Shown: positions 39,301-48,249 of the stretch, in pieces | Numbering within the stretch: position 1 is the stretch's first letter | Layout of the letters: the number at the start of each line of letters is the position of its first letter | Source of the DNA: Onchidella celtica | Taxonomy: Eukaryota > Mollusca > Gastropoda > Systellommatophora > Onchidiidae | Direction: 5' to 3' | Assembly (NCBI GenBank): GCA_963931925.1 | Contig: OZ007579.1 | Span: 52,210,257-52,274,256 of the forward strand | DNA: 64,000 bases | Notes under the pieces: model-generated | Seen by the model: the letters and a program-made list of their open reading frames with translations, nothing else | Told to the model about the DNA's origin: nothing | Databases searched by the model: none | Made by a program: the position numbers and the translations under genes

Positions 39301-39821
39301 TTTGCCGCCACAGCTTGCACTGAGCCGGGGACAGTGCTGGGTGAGGACATGTTACCTTGACCCTTAAGTCAGGAAATTTCAACCAAGGGTGGGGAGATTG
39401 TGACTCACTGAAGGGGTGGGGGTGGGGGTGGGGGGGGGGGAGGACAGCATTTTTGACAACTGACCACTATAACATTTTTGAAAGTTGATCACAATGACTA
39501 TCTTGAAAACTGGTCACAGGTCAGGAACAAGAATCATATTAGTGAGGATTTTCCCTGCGAGACTTAACTGCGCCCCCCCCCTTTCCCCCTCCCCTCCTCT
39601 CTCCCCCATTTGGTTTTGTTTATGGACGTTAATTTTCTGTCTGTGTGTCCAGGAATACTTCAAGGGGATGATGATGATTCTGCCTATAATCAGAACGACC
39701 GCATCTATTTTGGTGGTGGGGGCGAAAAGATGGCCGTCATGGCGAATGGACGAGTTGTTCTCACTGAACCTTGCATTGACGGGGAATCTCTCACAGGTCA
39801 GTCATCGTCATCATCATCATC

Positions 39822-39855
<34 letters not shown>

Positions 39856-42314
39856 TCGTCACCATCATCACCATCATCATCTTTTTCATCATCATCATCA
39901 TCATCATCAATATTTTAAACACAAAAATCTCTGATAAAGAGAAATTTTCTTCATGTGTTGAACAATTGTGATAATATTGGAAAGAGAATAACAATGTAAG
40001 AGAGAGAGAGGGAGGGTGAGCAAATGTTGTGAACTTATTTTATTTTCTGGTTCGTTTTTTTTTTTAGTCACTGAGTGTTCACTATCAGTTAGGTGGTGGA
40101 AAGATTGACTGACTGCGAGAATAGTGAGGTCTATCCTATCCCTCTTTCCCATCTGTCTATCCTCTTGTCGTAGGTGGTTGGTGGGTGCCTGTGGTAGGGG
40201 CTCCCTCTGTCCCTCATTCCCTTATTTTCTGTCCATCGTCTTGATTTTTTCCTGGCGCAATTTGTCTGTTACATCGTGTCAATGTGCTTCTCTAAACTCA
40301 AACTCAAACTGACCAATTGATTGATTGTTTTGTTTGACCCAGTTTTGTGATTTGGCAGTGGTCATAATTTATTATACCTTTCGCTATTTATATCTCAATG
40401 TGTTTTCACGTGGACGGAAATAGTAAAGCCAAAAAATCCAGCAAGTTGTAAAAAGAAAAAGTGTTTCCAGGTGTATTGAAATGGCCTTTCCCTACATATG
40501 AACATTTTCTTTCTGTATCACTAAGTGAAGAGTTTTTGACACGTCTGTTTTCGTTTCCATACACCAGCCAACATAGCTAATAGCCACACCAGCAAACATA
40601 GCTAATAGCCACACCAGCAAACATAGCTAATAGCCACACAAGCCAACATAGCTAATAGCCACACCAGCAAACATAGCTAATAGCCACACAAGCAAACATA
40701 GCTAATAGCCACACAAGCAAACATAGCTGCTAGCCACACCAGCAAACATAGCTAATAGCCACACAAGCCAACATAGCTAATAGCCACACCAGCAAACATA
40801 GCTAATAGCCACACCAGCAAACAGCTAATAGTTGCACCAGCAAACATGGCTAATAGCCGCACCAGAAAACATAGCTAATAGCCACACCAGCAAGCATAGC
40901 TTATAGCTGCACCAGATTACACGTAGGTACTGACAATTCTCATTCTTTCCCAATCTGTCCATCCACTGCTCAGGTACTGGAACTATCACTGATCAAGGTA
41001 TTTTCCCCGGCCCACTTAGTGGTATCCCGGCCACTCTGACTACCACTTGTGGGGTAAGTTAGTGCAATGATGCAACCCTTAACTGCAACATTCTGAATAA
41101 TTTTCGTCATTTTTTTTTTAAAAATGTCTTTCTAGATTTTTTTTTTTTTTTTTGCAATATAAATGCATGGACTCTTAATGTGCTGATATAACCAAGTGAA
41201 CATTCGGCCTACGGTACCGACTGACCAAGCAAACAATTAGATACATGTAACCAATCAATCAAGCAACCAACCATCCTTTCGCTTACCCAACCAACCAATC
41301 GACCAATTAAATAACCAACCAACTGACTGACCAACCAACCTATCTATTTCACCAACCAACCAACCAACCAACCAACTGACCAACCAACCAAATGACTGAC
41401 TGACCGATTCACCAACTGACTGACCAACCAACAACCGACTGACTGACCAACCAACCCTTCCATTCAAATAACCAGCCAACACACTAATCGACCAACCAAC
41501 TGATCAACCAACCAACCAATACACTAACCAACCAACCAACCAACCAACTAACCAACCAACCAACCAACCTACCAGCATGCACGCCCACAAACCAATCAAC
41601 CAACCAACCAACCAACCAATCAACCAGAAGCACGCAAACCAACCAAAATATAGCCCCCCCCCCCCAACTTTAACTTTCCCTCCCTACTTATTTACTTACC
41701 CTTTAGATAATTTTTGGTATGTATTTGTCTTGCTGATGTACTTAACCACCCCACCCCCACCCCCCTGCTCCCACAGCCTTGCCCTCCACCCATGCCCCCT
41801 GTGACTGCTGCACCCCCCGTACCTGCTACCACAACGCAAGGCCCCGCCACCACCGTCACTGCTGCCCCCACCTCAGGGGGGTCATCCTCAAGTGGTGACG
41901 ACGACAGCGATTTACTGGGCTGGTTGATTCCCGCCATTTTGGGTGGTCTGATCTGGTTGGCCTTGACCTCCTTCTTGATCTACCGTTTCTGCTGTCCCTG
42001 TAGGAATCCTTTCGCTGGCATGTGCGTGCGCAAGTAAGTGATCTCCCTCTAAATCTAATGCACAGCTGAACAATGGCAACATGTACATGTATCTAGCCAG
42101 TAGAAATACGTAGGTATTGACCTTAAGTCTGCACACAGGAATGACATTGTTCCTACGTAGGTTGGCTGGGGAGGGAGAGAGAGAGAGTGAAAGGGAGCGG
42201 GATAAGGAGAGAGTGAAAAGAGAGAGAGGGGGGGGGGGAGATAGAGAAAGGGCAGAGAGAGATAGAAAAAGAGAGAGAGAAAGAGAAAAGACAGAGAGAG
42301 AGAAAGATAGGAGA

Positions 42315-42393
<79 letters not shown>

Positions 42394-45300
42394 AGGAAAA
42401 GGAGTAATACTTAAAGTCAATTTTCACAGATGATTACACGAGAAGAGATAATGCACTTTGCTCATCTTTAAATTTTCCTTGCGAAGCGCATCTCATTCTT
42501 ACTTTCTTTCTTTCTATCTTTCCTACCTCCTCCCCTCCCCTCCCCTCCCCCGCCTCACCTGTTGTGTTACCTCCCCAGACCCAAGCCCATCAAGGTGAAG
42601 CCAGAGAAACCGCCCAAACCGCCCAAGCCGGAGAAACCAAAGAAAGTGAAGCCACCTCCACCCCCTCCCAAGGCACCACCGCCACCACCACCGCCACCTC
42701 CACCACCTCCGCCACCACCACCTCCCCCGTAAGTAACACAACAAATCTGCAGGTGATGTATGTCTGTGTGCTGGATGGAGGATTTCGAATTATTATGTAC
42801 TTCGAAGTGCATATATCCGTACGACATGTTGTGCACACAATTCGATGACGTGGGCTGGGGTAGCTCTACCTGATTGGTCTAAAATGTAAGCGCTCTTCTA
42901 TGAATGAAGAGGGTCCATTCACATTGTGTGTTCTACGTCATCGAATTGTGTGCACAACATGTTGTACGGACATGCGCGTCCTATGTAATGACTATCTGAG
43001 GTACCAGGCGTTGTCCAGGATAAATCTTTGGATTATGTTCAGCTTTGGGTGATCAGAATGGATCTGTTTCACCCTGCCTGGTTATTGACTTTTGTGTTTC
43101 CTTCTTCATTAGATATAGCTTATTGCACTACTCTTGGGCATTCAGGCTTTTTTGTACGTACCTAGTCAGCATTTGAGGTGGAGAGTGCCATATAACTGAC
43201 CAATAACTTGTATTCTGGACAGTTTATTAGCGAACACATCACATGCAGTCATAATTGTCATGTGTTCGTGAAAAAGAGAGGATGGGGGGGGGGGGCAAAA
43301 TTAGCGACACAAAGCAAACTTAAGAAACCCCCCCCCCCCCGGGACAATTTAGAGCATCCTAAAAAAAAAGAAAAGGGGGAGCTTCTGCATGTCAAATGGA
43401 ATTCGCCTGTATGCAAATCCAAACTGTACGAGTTTTGGTCGGTCTTGTTTCCGCAAGTTTTTTTGCATTACATAGATAAAGCTTTATTGTGTGGAGGTGT
43501 CAAGTTTCATAATTTCCTTTGATTGTTAGCAATTATTTATAGTATCATTTGTGAAGACAAGTGTGCTAGAAGGCATTTTTCCATCTCTCTTTTTGACAAG
43601 ACTTGCACATAAGAGAGTATTCAGGGTTCATACAAGGTCTTGAAAACTAATTTTAAGGACTTTTTAAGGACTTCCTAAGGACTCACGGTAAACAAATTAA
43701 GGACCTGTGTGCCTGTGACCAAGAAATATAACAACTATACAAGTGGTGTGCAGCATTCATCGAAACGGAAAGTTTCTGCATCCAGAGTTCAAACATAGTA
43801 AATTCACCCTGAAAAGTTCAGTTATTTCAAAGTACCAATTATCCTGTGTGCAATTGGAAGATTTCAATCTCAAATGTTTCAACTGAAACACAAATTTTAA
43901 GGACTTTTCAAGGACTTTGGCATCATTTTCAGAATTTAAGGACTTTTTGAGTACTGATTTTTTCTTTTATGAAAATTAAGGACTTAAAGGACTTTTGAGG
44001 ACCTGTGTGAACCCTGCAGTATAGAAGATTCTGATTAGTCTTTTTCTCAAGAATGAAATGTAACATTTATGGGTGCATCTGACGAAAATGGGCTAAAGCT
44101 GAAATCTCTTTAAAAAACCAAACTAAAACTAAAATATTTCTAAGACGACTTCAAGCAAAATGTTTCGCATTAGTACAGAACTATGGCTGATCTTTCAAAT
44201 TATAAAATAATCTCAATTTCCATAGACAAAATTTCCCTCTTGGAGAGATTTTCTCAGGAATTTGATTTTTTACCTTAAGCCCGATTTTGTGAGATTCACT
44301 CAAATTTTTTGCCATCAGTGTGTTGACTAGCGTAATATCTCATTCAGTTCTACTATACAGTAACATTTTCTTTTTTTTAAATTCTGTTTCAGACCAGACC
44401 CTTATCTCTTTGGATTCTGGAAAGAAAGTAAGTACTATCTTCACTGTTCATTGTTCATTCTTAGTTACTTCTGAGTTACTTTGTAAACTTGGACGAGAAA
44501 CTAACTCAAAATATGTCAGATGGATAGTCAAACTTGTAGTTTTATTTTAGCTTTTTCTCCGAATTTTAAGGATGTAACCTCATCTATCCTAAAGTACATT
44601 TACCACAAATAAACATATATATTTGTACGCTTAGGCCCAGCCTAGCCATATAAGCTTATTCATTGCTTGTGTTAATGTCCGTTCATTATAAGCTTGAAGT
44701 AATCCTTGTCTCATGAGCTGTTGCCTGTGGTCTGGGGCTCCGGACCTGACACCCAGGCAAATGTCTACGTGGATTGTCGGCTGCATTTCGTGGTTATATA
44801 TGAAATAAGGGTTTAAGATTAGGGTCAGGTTTAGTGTTAACAACAGCATTCAATCACAGATGATATTTTTCTGGACTGGAACTCTCTTAGTTAGCAGGCC
44901 TACACTTGAGAGGGTGAAATCAAAACAAACAAAACACATAATTATAATAATTTGACCTAATTAGCAATCGGTGGCCTTTCAGAAAGTTGGTTTCGAAAGT
45001 TGGTTACAACCTTCCACTTTGGTGTCGAATACCACTCTCCACTTCAAAACGTTGAAAATCGAAGACGTCCAAGTGTTACAAAAACAGACAGATGAAAGTC
45101 GTTTTAGACTAATTTATCTTCAGTAATTACAGCCCCAAACCTCCAAATTTCTCAAAATTATGAACTTCCCACCTGCAGCAGTGTTTCTCAAGGTGGGACA
45201 CATGCCCTGCCGGTGAGGCGTGAAATGTTTATTTTATAAGTCTTTTATATACATGGTATCCTGTGTATACATGTGCTAGCTTTGCCCGATCATGGTCGGC

Positions 45301-45797
45301 TGCATGTTTTTTTGTGTGTGTGTGTGTGTGTTAAAACTGATGTGGGGCTTGGGGCAAAAAAGCTTGAGAAATACAGTGACAGAAAATGTTTTGATTTTTG
45401 CCTCCATACACAGTCCTGACCAATGAGTGTCCAGCCATTACAAATCCACTGTCATGTTTATGACGTGAAACCCCAAAACAGTTTTATTAAAGATCAAAAT
45501 TCTTGTCTTTTGCCCACAGCATTCCCTGACCAAGACCAAGCCAACAATCTCCATGGTCCCAAGCCGCAGCCTATAGAAAACATGCCTCCACCTGAAGTTG
45601 TGCCACGCGGCAATGCTCTCCCGCCAGAGAACTTGAAACTTGGCAACCCTGGTATAGGACAACACGGCGCCCAACCGCCCAATGCTACCTTCGTAGCAGA
45701 TGGTCCTAAAATAGGACAGTTGCCAAATCCTCCACCCAACGCTCAAGCTCCGGGAGCACCAGCTGCGGCCTCAGGCAAAAAATGTGTCATCCAATAA
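23786..45797 (+). CDS. Gene B: cadherin-like type I membrane protein, 15 coding exons, 794 residues
   Basis: Exons: 23786-23848, 24968-25193, 25670-25843, 27750-27890, 29510-29644, 32818-33006, 33621-33814, 38233-38376, 39166-39340, 39653-39796, 40974-41053, 41777-42033, 42579-42728, 44393-44427, 45520-45797. The lengths sum to 2385 nt, an exact number of codons, and every junction is in phase. Domains: signal peptide 1-21; divergent cadherin-like repeats about 22-530 with linkers FNEAPEI (near 250), RDVNEPP (near 355) and DANDQPP (near 455), plus the VDEDIND and [10 protein letters not shown] motifs; Thr/Pro/Ser stalk 556-600; membrane span about 601-624; FCCPCRNPF; Lys/Pro-rich tail 641-691; C-terminus KKCVIQ. 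Cadherin repeats with DxNxxP linkers bind calcium and mediate cell-cell contact. That role is inferred here. Extra Cys pairs and a missing LDRE motif set it apart from classical cadherins. Confidence 0.88.
24066..24114 (+). repeat. (AAC)n microsatellite in gene B intron 1
   Basis: About 16 AAC units followed by ATATATTTA. Confidence 0.95.
24695..24865 (+). repeat. Imperfect 40-60 bp tandem repeat in gene B intron 1
   Basis: CTTTCATTGTCGTTTCCAT with TACACATGAAAACACGGC, four copies. Confidence 0.8.
24968..25193 (+). CDS. Gene B exon 2: N-terminal ectodomain, Cys-rich
   Basis: Acceptor atattccag and donor CTCAG|gtaaac; 226 nt. It encodes [20 protein letters not shown] and later a cluster of five Cys ([21 protein letters not shown]). 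It is acidic and extracellular in character. It is too short and Cys-rich to be a canonical cadherin repeat by itself. Confidence 0.85.
25430..25660 (+). repeat. (CACT)n-type repeat directly before gene B exon 3
   Basis: CACTCACTCACT with TCATCTGTCAACT interruptions. It ends at the pyrimidine tract of the acceptor at 25669. Confidence 0.85.
25670..25843 (+). CDS. Gene B exon 3: ectodomain
   Basis: Acceptor cctgtccacag and donor CACAG|gtaagg; 174 nt, phase 1 to 1. It encodes [13 protein letters not shown] then [13 protein letters not shown] and [16 protein letters not shown]. The pattern of a strand followed by N-x-P-P at the repeat end is cadherin-like. A (CACT)n repeat directly precedes the acceptor. 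Confidence 0.87.
25885..26868 (+). repeat. 45-bp minisatellite, about 1 kb, directly after gene B exon 3
   Basis: Units TCATAACTTCACACATARCT, A-run, TTTGGTTACATAGCT, about 20 copies with variable A runs and an optional CCTA insertion. Confidence 0.9.
27750..27890 (+). CDS. Gene B exon 4: cadherin-like repeat, first half
   Basis: Acceptor tctgtgatcag and donor GAAT|gtgagt; 141 nt, phase 1 to 1. It encodes [20 protein letters not shown] then [20 protein letters not shown], typical of the first strands of a cadherin fold. Confidence 0.87.
28064..28532 (+). mobile_element. MITE with long palindromic terminal repeats, copy 1 (469 bp)
   Basis: The ends GGAAGTGTATATCCGTACAA and TTGTACGGATATGCACTTCC are part of roughly 60-bp inverted repeats, each containing the internal palindrome ACAACATGTTGT. 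The 9-bp direct repeat TTCTCAAAA flanks it exactly (28055-28063 and 28533-28541). There is no coding frame. Copy 2 is at 31855-32353. Confidence 0.85.
29045..29190 (+). mobile_element. SINE fragment, Nin-like core, in gene B intron 4
   Basis: CACGTTGCGCACGTTAAAGA, GGCAGTTGGAAATCGTAAAG and CAGGCCGCTGCCCGGGCAAA, then an A/T-rich tail. The core resembles the conserved Nin domain of many invertebrate SINEs. The 5' tRNA part is missing. Confidence 0.65.
29510..29644 (+). CDS. Gene B exon 5: cadherin-like repeat, second half
   Basis: Acceptor cttcctgaccag and donor GATC|gtaagt; 135 nt, phase 1 to 1. It encodes [20 protein letters not shown] then [12 protein letters not shown] and LTVDITID, the strand that leads into the next repeat linker. 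Confidence 0.87.
29890..30150 (+). repeat. Dispersed repeat copy in gene B intron 5
   Basis: Same family as 14870-15110, about 85% similar by eye. The left edge includes GTACGTAC. No coding sequence. Confidence 0.75.
31297..31705 (-). repeat. Dispersed repeat copy in gene B intron 5, inverted
   Basis: Reverse-strand copy of the same family, bracketed by two direct copies of ACAAAATGGTGRTCCAMAGC (31299 and 31675). Confidence 0.7.
31855..32353 (+). mobile_element. MITE with long palindromic terminal repeats, copy 2 (499 bp)
   Basis: Over 90% similar to copy 1 along its interior (CGACTGGTGAAGGTTTGCTG, CACGCAATCTCCGAGCAGAA). Its left end has one extra ATCCGTACAACATGTTGT unit and its right end is shortened. 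It is inserted in a T run, so the target duplication cannot be read. Confidence 0.8.
32597..32685 (+). repeat. (GA)n microsatellite in gene B intron 5
   Basis: GAGAGAGA with single C or G interruptions. It lies about 130 bp before exon 6. Confidence 0.95.
32818..33006 (+). CDS. Gene B exon 6: linker and cadherin-like repeat
   Basis: Acceptor aaattgcag and donor AGAA|gtgaga; 189 nt, phase 1 to 1. It begins [20 protein letters not shown], where NEAP matches the end of a cadherin linker and IDEN resembles the P-E-N element at the start of a repeat. Confidence 0.88.
33180..33330 (+). repeat. (TC)n and (CTGT)n repeats in gene B intron 6
   Basis: A CTGTCTGTCTAT block from 33115, then a pure CT run at 33268-33314. 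The introns on either side of exon 6 carry opposite-strand polypurine and polypyrimidine runs. Confidence 0.9.
33621..33814 (+). CDS. Gene B exon 7: cadherin-like repeat end with D-V-N-E-P-P linker
   Basis: Acceptor atatatttcag and donor GAT|gtaagc; 194 nt, phase 1 to 0. It encodes [13 protein letters not shown] then [24 protein letters not shown] is the clearest cadherin calcium-linker motif of the gene. Confidence 0.9.
34078..34797 (+). repeat. 21-bp minisatellite (GTGTAGCAAAGCCTCCGTAAT), 0.72 kb
   Basis: About 34 units. The left third carries GTCTCYRTAAT variants and the right part is more uniform, with occasional 22-23 bp units. In gene B intron 7. Confidence 0.92.
35985..37478 (+). repeat. 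18-bp satellite array, 83 identical units
   Basis: The unit GTGAGGCCCTTGCAGACA is repeated 83 times without a visible mismatch, then a partial unit that decays at CCTTTGC. In gene B intron 7. The 509-codon frame over it (V-R-P-L-Q-T repeated) is a product of the unit length. Confidence 0.97.
37712..38155 (+). repeat. (TGAC/TGAT)n tetranucleotide array before gene B exon 8
   Basis: GACTGACTGATTGACTGACT with drift. It ends about 75 bp before the acceptor at 38232. Confidence 0.9.
38233..38376 (+). CDS. Gene B exon 8: cadherin-like repeat
   Basis: Acceptor cattgcttgcag and donor AAT|gtaagt; 144 nt, phase 0 to 0. It encodes [14 protein letters not shown] then [14 protein letters not shown]; the F-D-I-D-x-x-S-G-D-I pattern is diagnostic of cadherin repeats. 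It follows a 4.4-kb intron holding three tandem arrays. Confidence 0.9.
39062..39165 (+). repeat. 25-bp tandem repeat that ends in the exon 9 splice acceptor
   Basis: Four copies of CCATTTTCTACCTAGACATA plus CTTTC. The last copy reads CCCATTTTCAG and is the acceptor itself. Confidence 0.88.
39166..39340 (+). CDS. Gene B exon 9: cadherin-like repeat end with D-A-N-D-Q-P-P linker
   Basis: Acceptor cccattttcag and donor CTGG|gtgagg; 175 nt, phase 0 to 1. It encodes [20 protein letters not shown] then [13 protein letters not shown]. The acceptor pyrimidine tract is itself the last unit of a 25-bp tandem repeat. Confidence 0.9.
39653..39796 (+). CDS. Gene B exon 10: membrane-proximal ectodomain, first half
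   Basis: Acceptor ctgtgtgtccag and donor CACAG|gtcagt; 144 nt, phase 1 to 1. It encodes [20 protein letters not shown] then [17 protein letters not shown] and [10 protein letters not shown]. It is homologous to gene A exon 1401-1544. Confidence 0.9.
39800..39912 (+). repeat. (CAT/CAC)n trinucleotide repeat just after gene B exon 10
   Basis: ATCATCATCACCACC runs, starting 4 bp inside the intron. Confidence 0.93.
40566..40918 (+). repeat. 25-bp minisatellite before gene B exon 11
   Basis: Units CACACCAGCAAACATAGCTA plus ATAGC, about 14 copies. It ends 55 bp before the acceptor. Confidence 0.92.
40974..41053 (+). CDS. Gene B exon 11: membrane-proximal ectodomain, second half
   Basis: Acceptor cactgctcag and donor GGG|gtaagt; 80 nt, phase 1 to 0. 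It encodes [17 protein letters not shown] and ends TTTCG, homologous to gene A exon 2055-2134. Confidence 0.9.
41222..41640 (+). repeat. (CCAA)n-type tetranucleotide array in gene B intron 11
   Basis: ACCAACCAACCAACTGACTG mixtures with drift. Confidence 0.92.
41777..42033 (+). CDS. Gene B exon 12: stalk, transmembrane helix and juxtamembrane Cys motif
   Basis: Acceptor ctcccacag and donor CGCAA|gtaagt; 257 nt, phase 0 to 2. It encodes [20 protein letters not shown], a Gly/Ser/Asp linker, a hydrophobic span ([20 protein letters not shown]) and [15 protein letters not shown]. The clustered Cys next to the membrane are plausible palmitoylation sites. The donor overlaps an in-frame TAA. Confidence 0.92.
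42174..42395 (+). repeat. (GA)n microsatellite in gene B intron 12
   Basis: An imperfect GA/GGA tract followed by a pure GA run of about 75 bp. Confidence 0.95.
42579..42728 (+). CDS. Gene B exon 13: Lys/Pro-rich tail with polyproline
   Basis: Acceptor tacctccccag and donor CCCCC|gtaagt; 150 nt, phase 2 to 2. It encodes [20 protein letters not shown] and then about 25 residues that are almost all proline. Polyproline tracts of this kind bind SH3, WW, EVH1 domains or profilin, suggesting a link to actin regulators (inference). Confidence 0.85.
42802..42981 (+). mobile_element. MITE, 180-bp foldback relative of the palindromic family
   Basis: Shares CGAAGTGCATATATCCGTAC, ACATGTTGTGCACACAATTC and their inverse at the right end, so nearly half the element is in the arms. 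The flanks TATGTACT and TATGTAAT match 7 of 8. It carries GTGTGTTCTACGTCATCGAA, also found in copies 1 and 2. It lies in the intron after the polyproline exon. Confidence 0.75.
43622..44016 (+). mobile_element. hAT-type MITE, 395 bp, in gene B intron 13
   Basis: Ends CAGGGTTCATACA and TGTGTGAACCCTG (12 of 13 bases inverted), with internal AAGGACTTTT repeats. The flanks AGAGTATT and CAGTATAG are a weak 8-bp duplication. Confidence 0.7.
44080..44300 (+). repeat. Diverged interspersed repeat, copy 1
   Basis: Shares AATATTTCTA, AATCTCAATTTCCAT and TTTTCTCAG in the same order and spacing with 50085-50265. Family unknown. Confidence 0.5.
44393..44427 (+). CDS. Gene B exon 14: 35-nt microexon
   Basis: Acceptor ctgtttcag and donor GAAA|gtaagt. 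It encodes [11 protein letters not shown] and matches the 35-nt gene A microexon at 6369-6403 in length, phase and the aromatic FGFWKE/FRFRKE core. Confidence 0.87.
45179..45378 (+). mobile_element. Possible hAT-type MITE, about 200 bp, in gene B intron 14
   Basis: Ends CAGTGTTTCTCAAG and CTTGAGAAATACAGTG, inverted with a two-base difference. It ends about 140 bp before the last exon. No clear target duplication. Confidence 0.5.
45520..45797 (+). CDS. Gene B exon 15: terminal coding exon with CAAX-like C-terminus
   Basis: Acceptor ttttgcccacag. It encodes [20 protein letters not shown], then a Pro/Asn/Gly-rich region with loosely repeated GxxxxG and PPN elements, ending [11 protein letters not shown] and TAA at 45795-45797. 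The last four residues C-V-I-Q match a CAAX prenylation box with Gln at X. Confidence 0.88.
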
Positions 45798-45798
45798 A
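45793..45798 (+). promoter_or_regulatory. AATAAA overlapping the gene B stop codon
   Basis: The hexamer AATAAA spans the TAA stop (45795-45797). If used, it would give a transcript with almost no 3' UTR. Other AATAAA hexamers lie downstream (near 46983, 47387 and 47472), so this one may be coincidental. Confidence 0.3.
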
Positions 45799-48249
45799 AC
45801 TGAAGATTTCAGTACATACACGCACGTTTCAATAACTGGACAGTTCACCACTCCTTGTTCAGAAAGTGCTGATGTACCTAATAATTTCAGAGACAAAAAA
45901 CAAACAAAACAACAACAACAAAAAACGGAAAGCATGAAATTATATGGAATCGATCTCTTATTGTGTGACTTTGACAAATGGAAGTAATGAGAATCATTAG
46001 TCTTTAACATCAAGTTCAACTTTATCGTAGCTTGACTGGCATTTAACCCTTCAAGCTATCAAAGGATACATGTACTTTGAAATCTTTAATCATTCAACTT
46101 TATGTAAACTGCTCTGTTATGAACTTAGGCTATCTGCTTCATTTGCTGAAAGCACGCCTTTTCTGCAAAGTTTTTTTTTTGGTCTGTTTTGAGAAAATGT
46201 TATTTAATTATTATTTTTGTGAAGCTGGAAAGCTATGAACAACAACAGTATTCCATATTATGACACAAAATCAATGAAAGACAATGCCACATCCAGTGTA
46301 CATTACCACTGTCCAGTGACAAACTTTGCCCTCTGTTTACCGGCCACGGTAAGCAAATGTTGATTCGTAGTGACAAACATTTTTGTAGAAATAAGAAGTT
46401 TTCAACGGCTTAGGGACAAACCTGAGTTGTCTCTGTACTTGCTCTCAGCAGTTTTAATCTCATTCGTCACAAGTGTGTCATGCAATTTATTACTATCAGC
46501 GTTTCTTCCATTCCGTACTTTGATTTTCGAAAAATGTGCATTGTCTCTACACTATAGATGAAGGACAAAGTTGATTCCCAGCAAAATACAAACCGATGCT
46601 ATTAACAAAAGATGTAACGTGATCATGCTGCCCTTATTACTGCATAACGGAAGTTTCTCCAATCTTCTTACCCTTGGGCGAGCTCATCTACCGAAACTTT
46701 ACGTTATAAAAAACACCGGGTGTTAAAGAAGGGCTCCCACAATAAGATGTCAGTTTCTGTGTCTCACGATCTGGTGCTAGCTGTGATAACCACTTAAAGC
46801 CTTTTGAGACTGTGATCACTACTGAAATAACTTTTGCCTATGAATGTACAAAAAAAGTCATGCTAATGTAAATAATTCTCCCACATAATGACAAAACGCC
46901 TTAAACAGTGAAATTAAATGCCCATGGTGGATTGGTATTGCTTGACAGAATGTTAGGTCTATGCTGTTCAGGAATTACGTTTAATAAATGCATCAAATAC
47001 TCTCTTACCACTTCCAAAAAGGTAAAAATTATTGTCTGTTGACAAGCACAGCAGTTCCTTAGTACTTGTTTCTTACATTTTACCCTTTTCTGACATGATG
47101 TAACGATGCATTATGAGAATTCGTCATCAGCTTTGTTCAGTGTTATTACATATTGTATTACTTACAGTTGTAGAAGCTGTAAGATGTTTTATCTTTTGCA
47201 AAGTTTTTTTTATAAGAAACACGAACTGGAGTAAAGATATCTTTTGGGGAAAGGGAAGAAATATGGCTTTTTTTTTTCACTGTCAGGCAAGATGGAATGG
47301 TTGAATTGTGTCTGTAAACATTATTTTCTCAACATTGCACCTGATACCATGTTAATGCAATAATCCTGACATTGCTCTGTTTTCAAAATAAAAAATGTAG
47401 GCTTTACATTTCCTTACGCTGCGTGCAAAATAGGCCTACAATTTTTTTTAGGTATGAACTAAACGAAACCAAATAAAAGTGACTTCTGCATGTCAACCTC
47501 CAGTCTTTTGCTTACAAATACATGTATGTAAATCAAAGTTGTAGAAATACTTATCAAATCATGAATGAAAACTCAAATATCCCAGTGTAACACATAGCAT
47601 GAGCAGCTTTGGACATTTCTGGGATACTTAAGATGCAATGCTCAGCTTTCAGCTTTTACACTTGTTGGTATACCCTGACTTTTGATTTCAGCCGACAACA
47701 CTTCTTTTTGAAAGAAGTTGCTAATTGTAGTTAGAATCAAGGAAAAAATGTCCACGCATGAAGAAAGAACAGTATTTTTTTTTTTATTTTTTAGTTTTTT
47801 TTTTTTTTTTTTAGATTCTAATGGAGCTAAGCGATGGTTTTGCATAATGCCTGTGGATATCTTCCATTACTCTTATGAACAACTACATGTAATTCCATGT
47901 AACATTAAAATTTGATGTAGGCCCACATGTAACATGGTGGCCACACTGTGTAGATTAGTTTATAAAACTAATGAGGCTGTTGCGATGATATAAAAAATGG
48001 CTGTATAGCGTGTACCATGAAATTGAAATTATTTTATGGAGGCTTTTGCTAGGAAGCATGAACTTTGACCTATCTTTTTGGCTAGCGGAAATAAAACAAA
48101 AATCGCATTTTAGAAAATGTTGTCATGTATGAAGGAATGGTTGTGTTGTGGTTGAAAAGTTGTACTTTACCAGTTTGACCACAAAAAAAAAAGAAAATGC
48201 CGGCGTTGTCATCCAGTTGGGCACGGGGCTGTCGATAAGGTATAGACAC

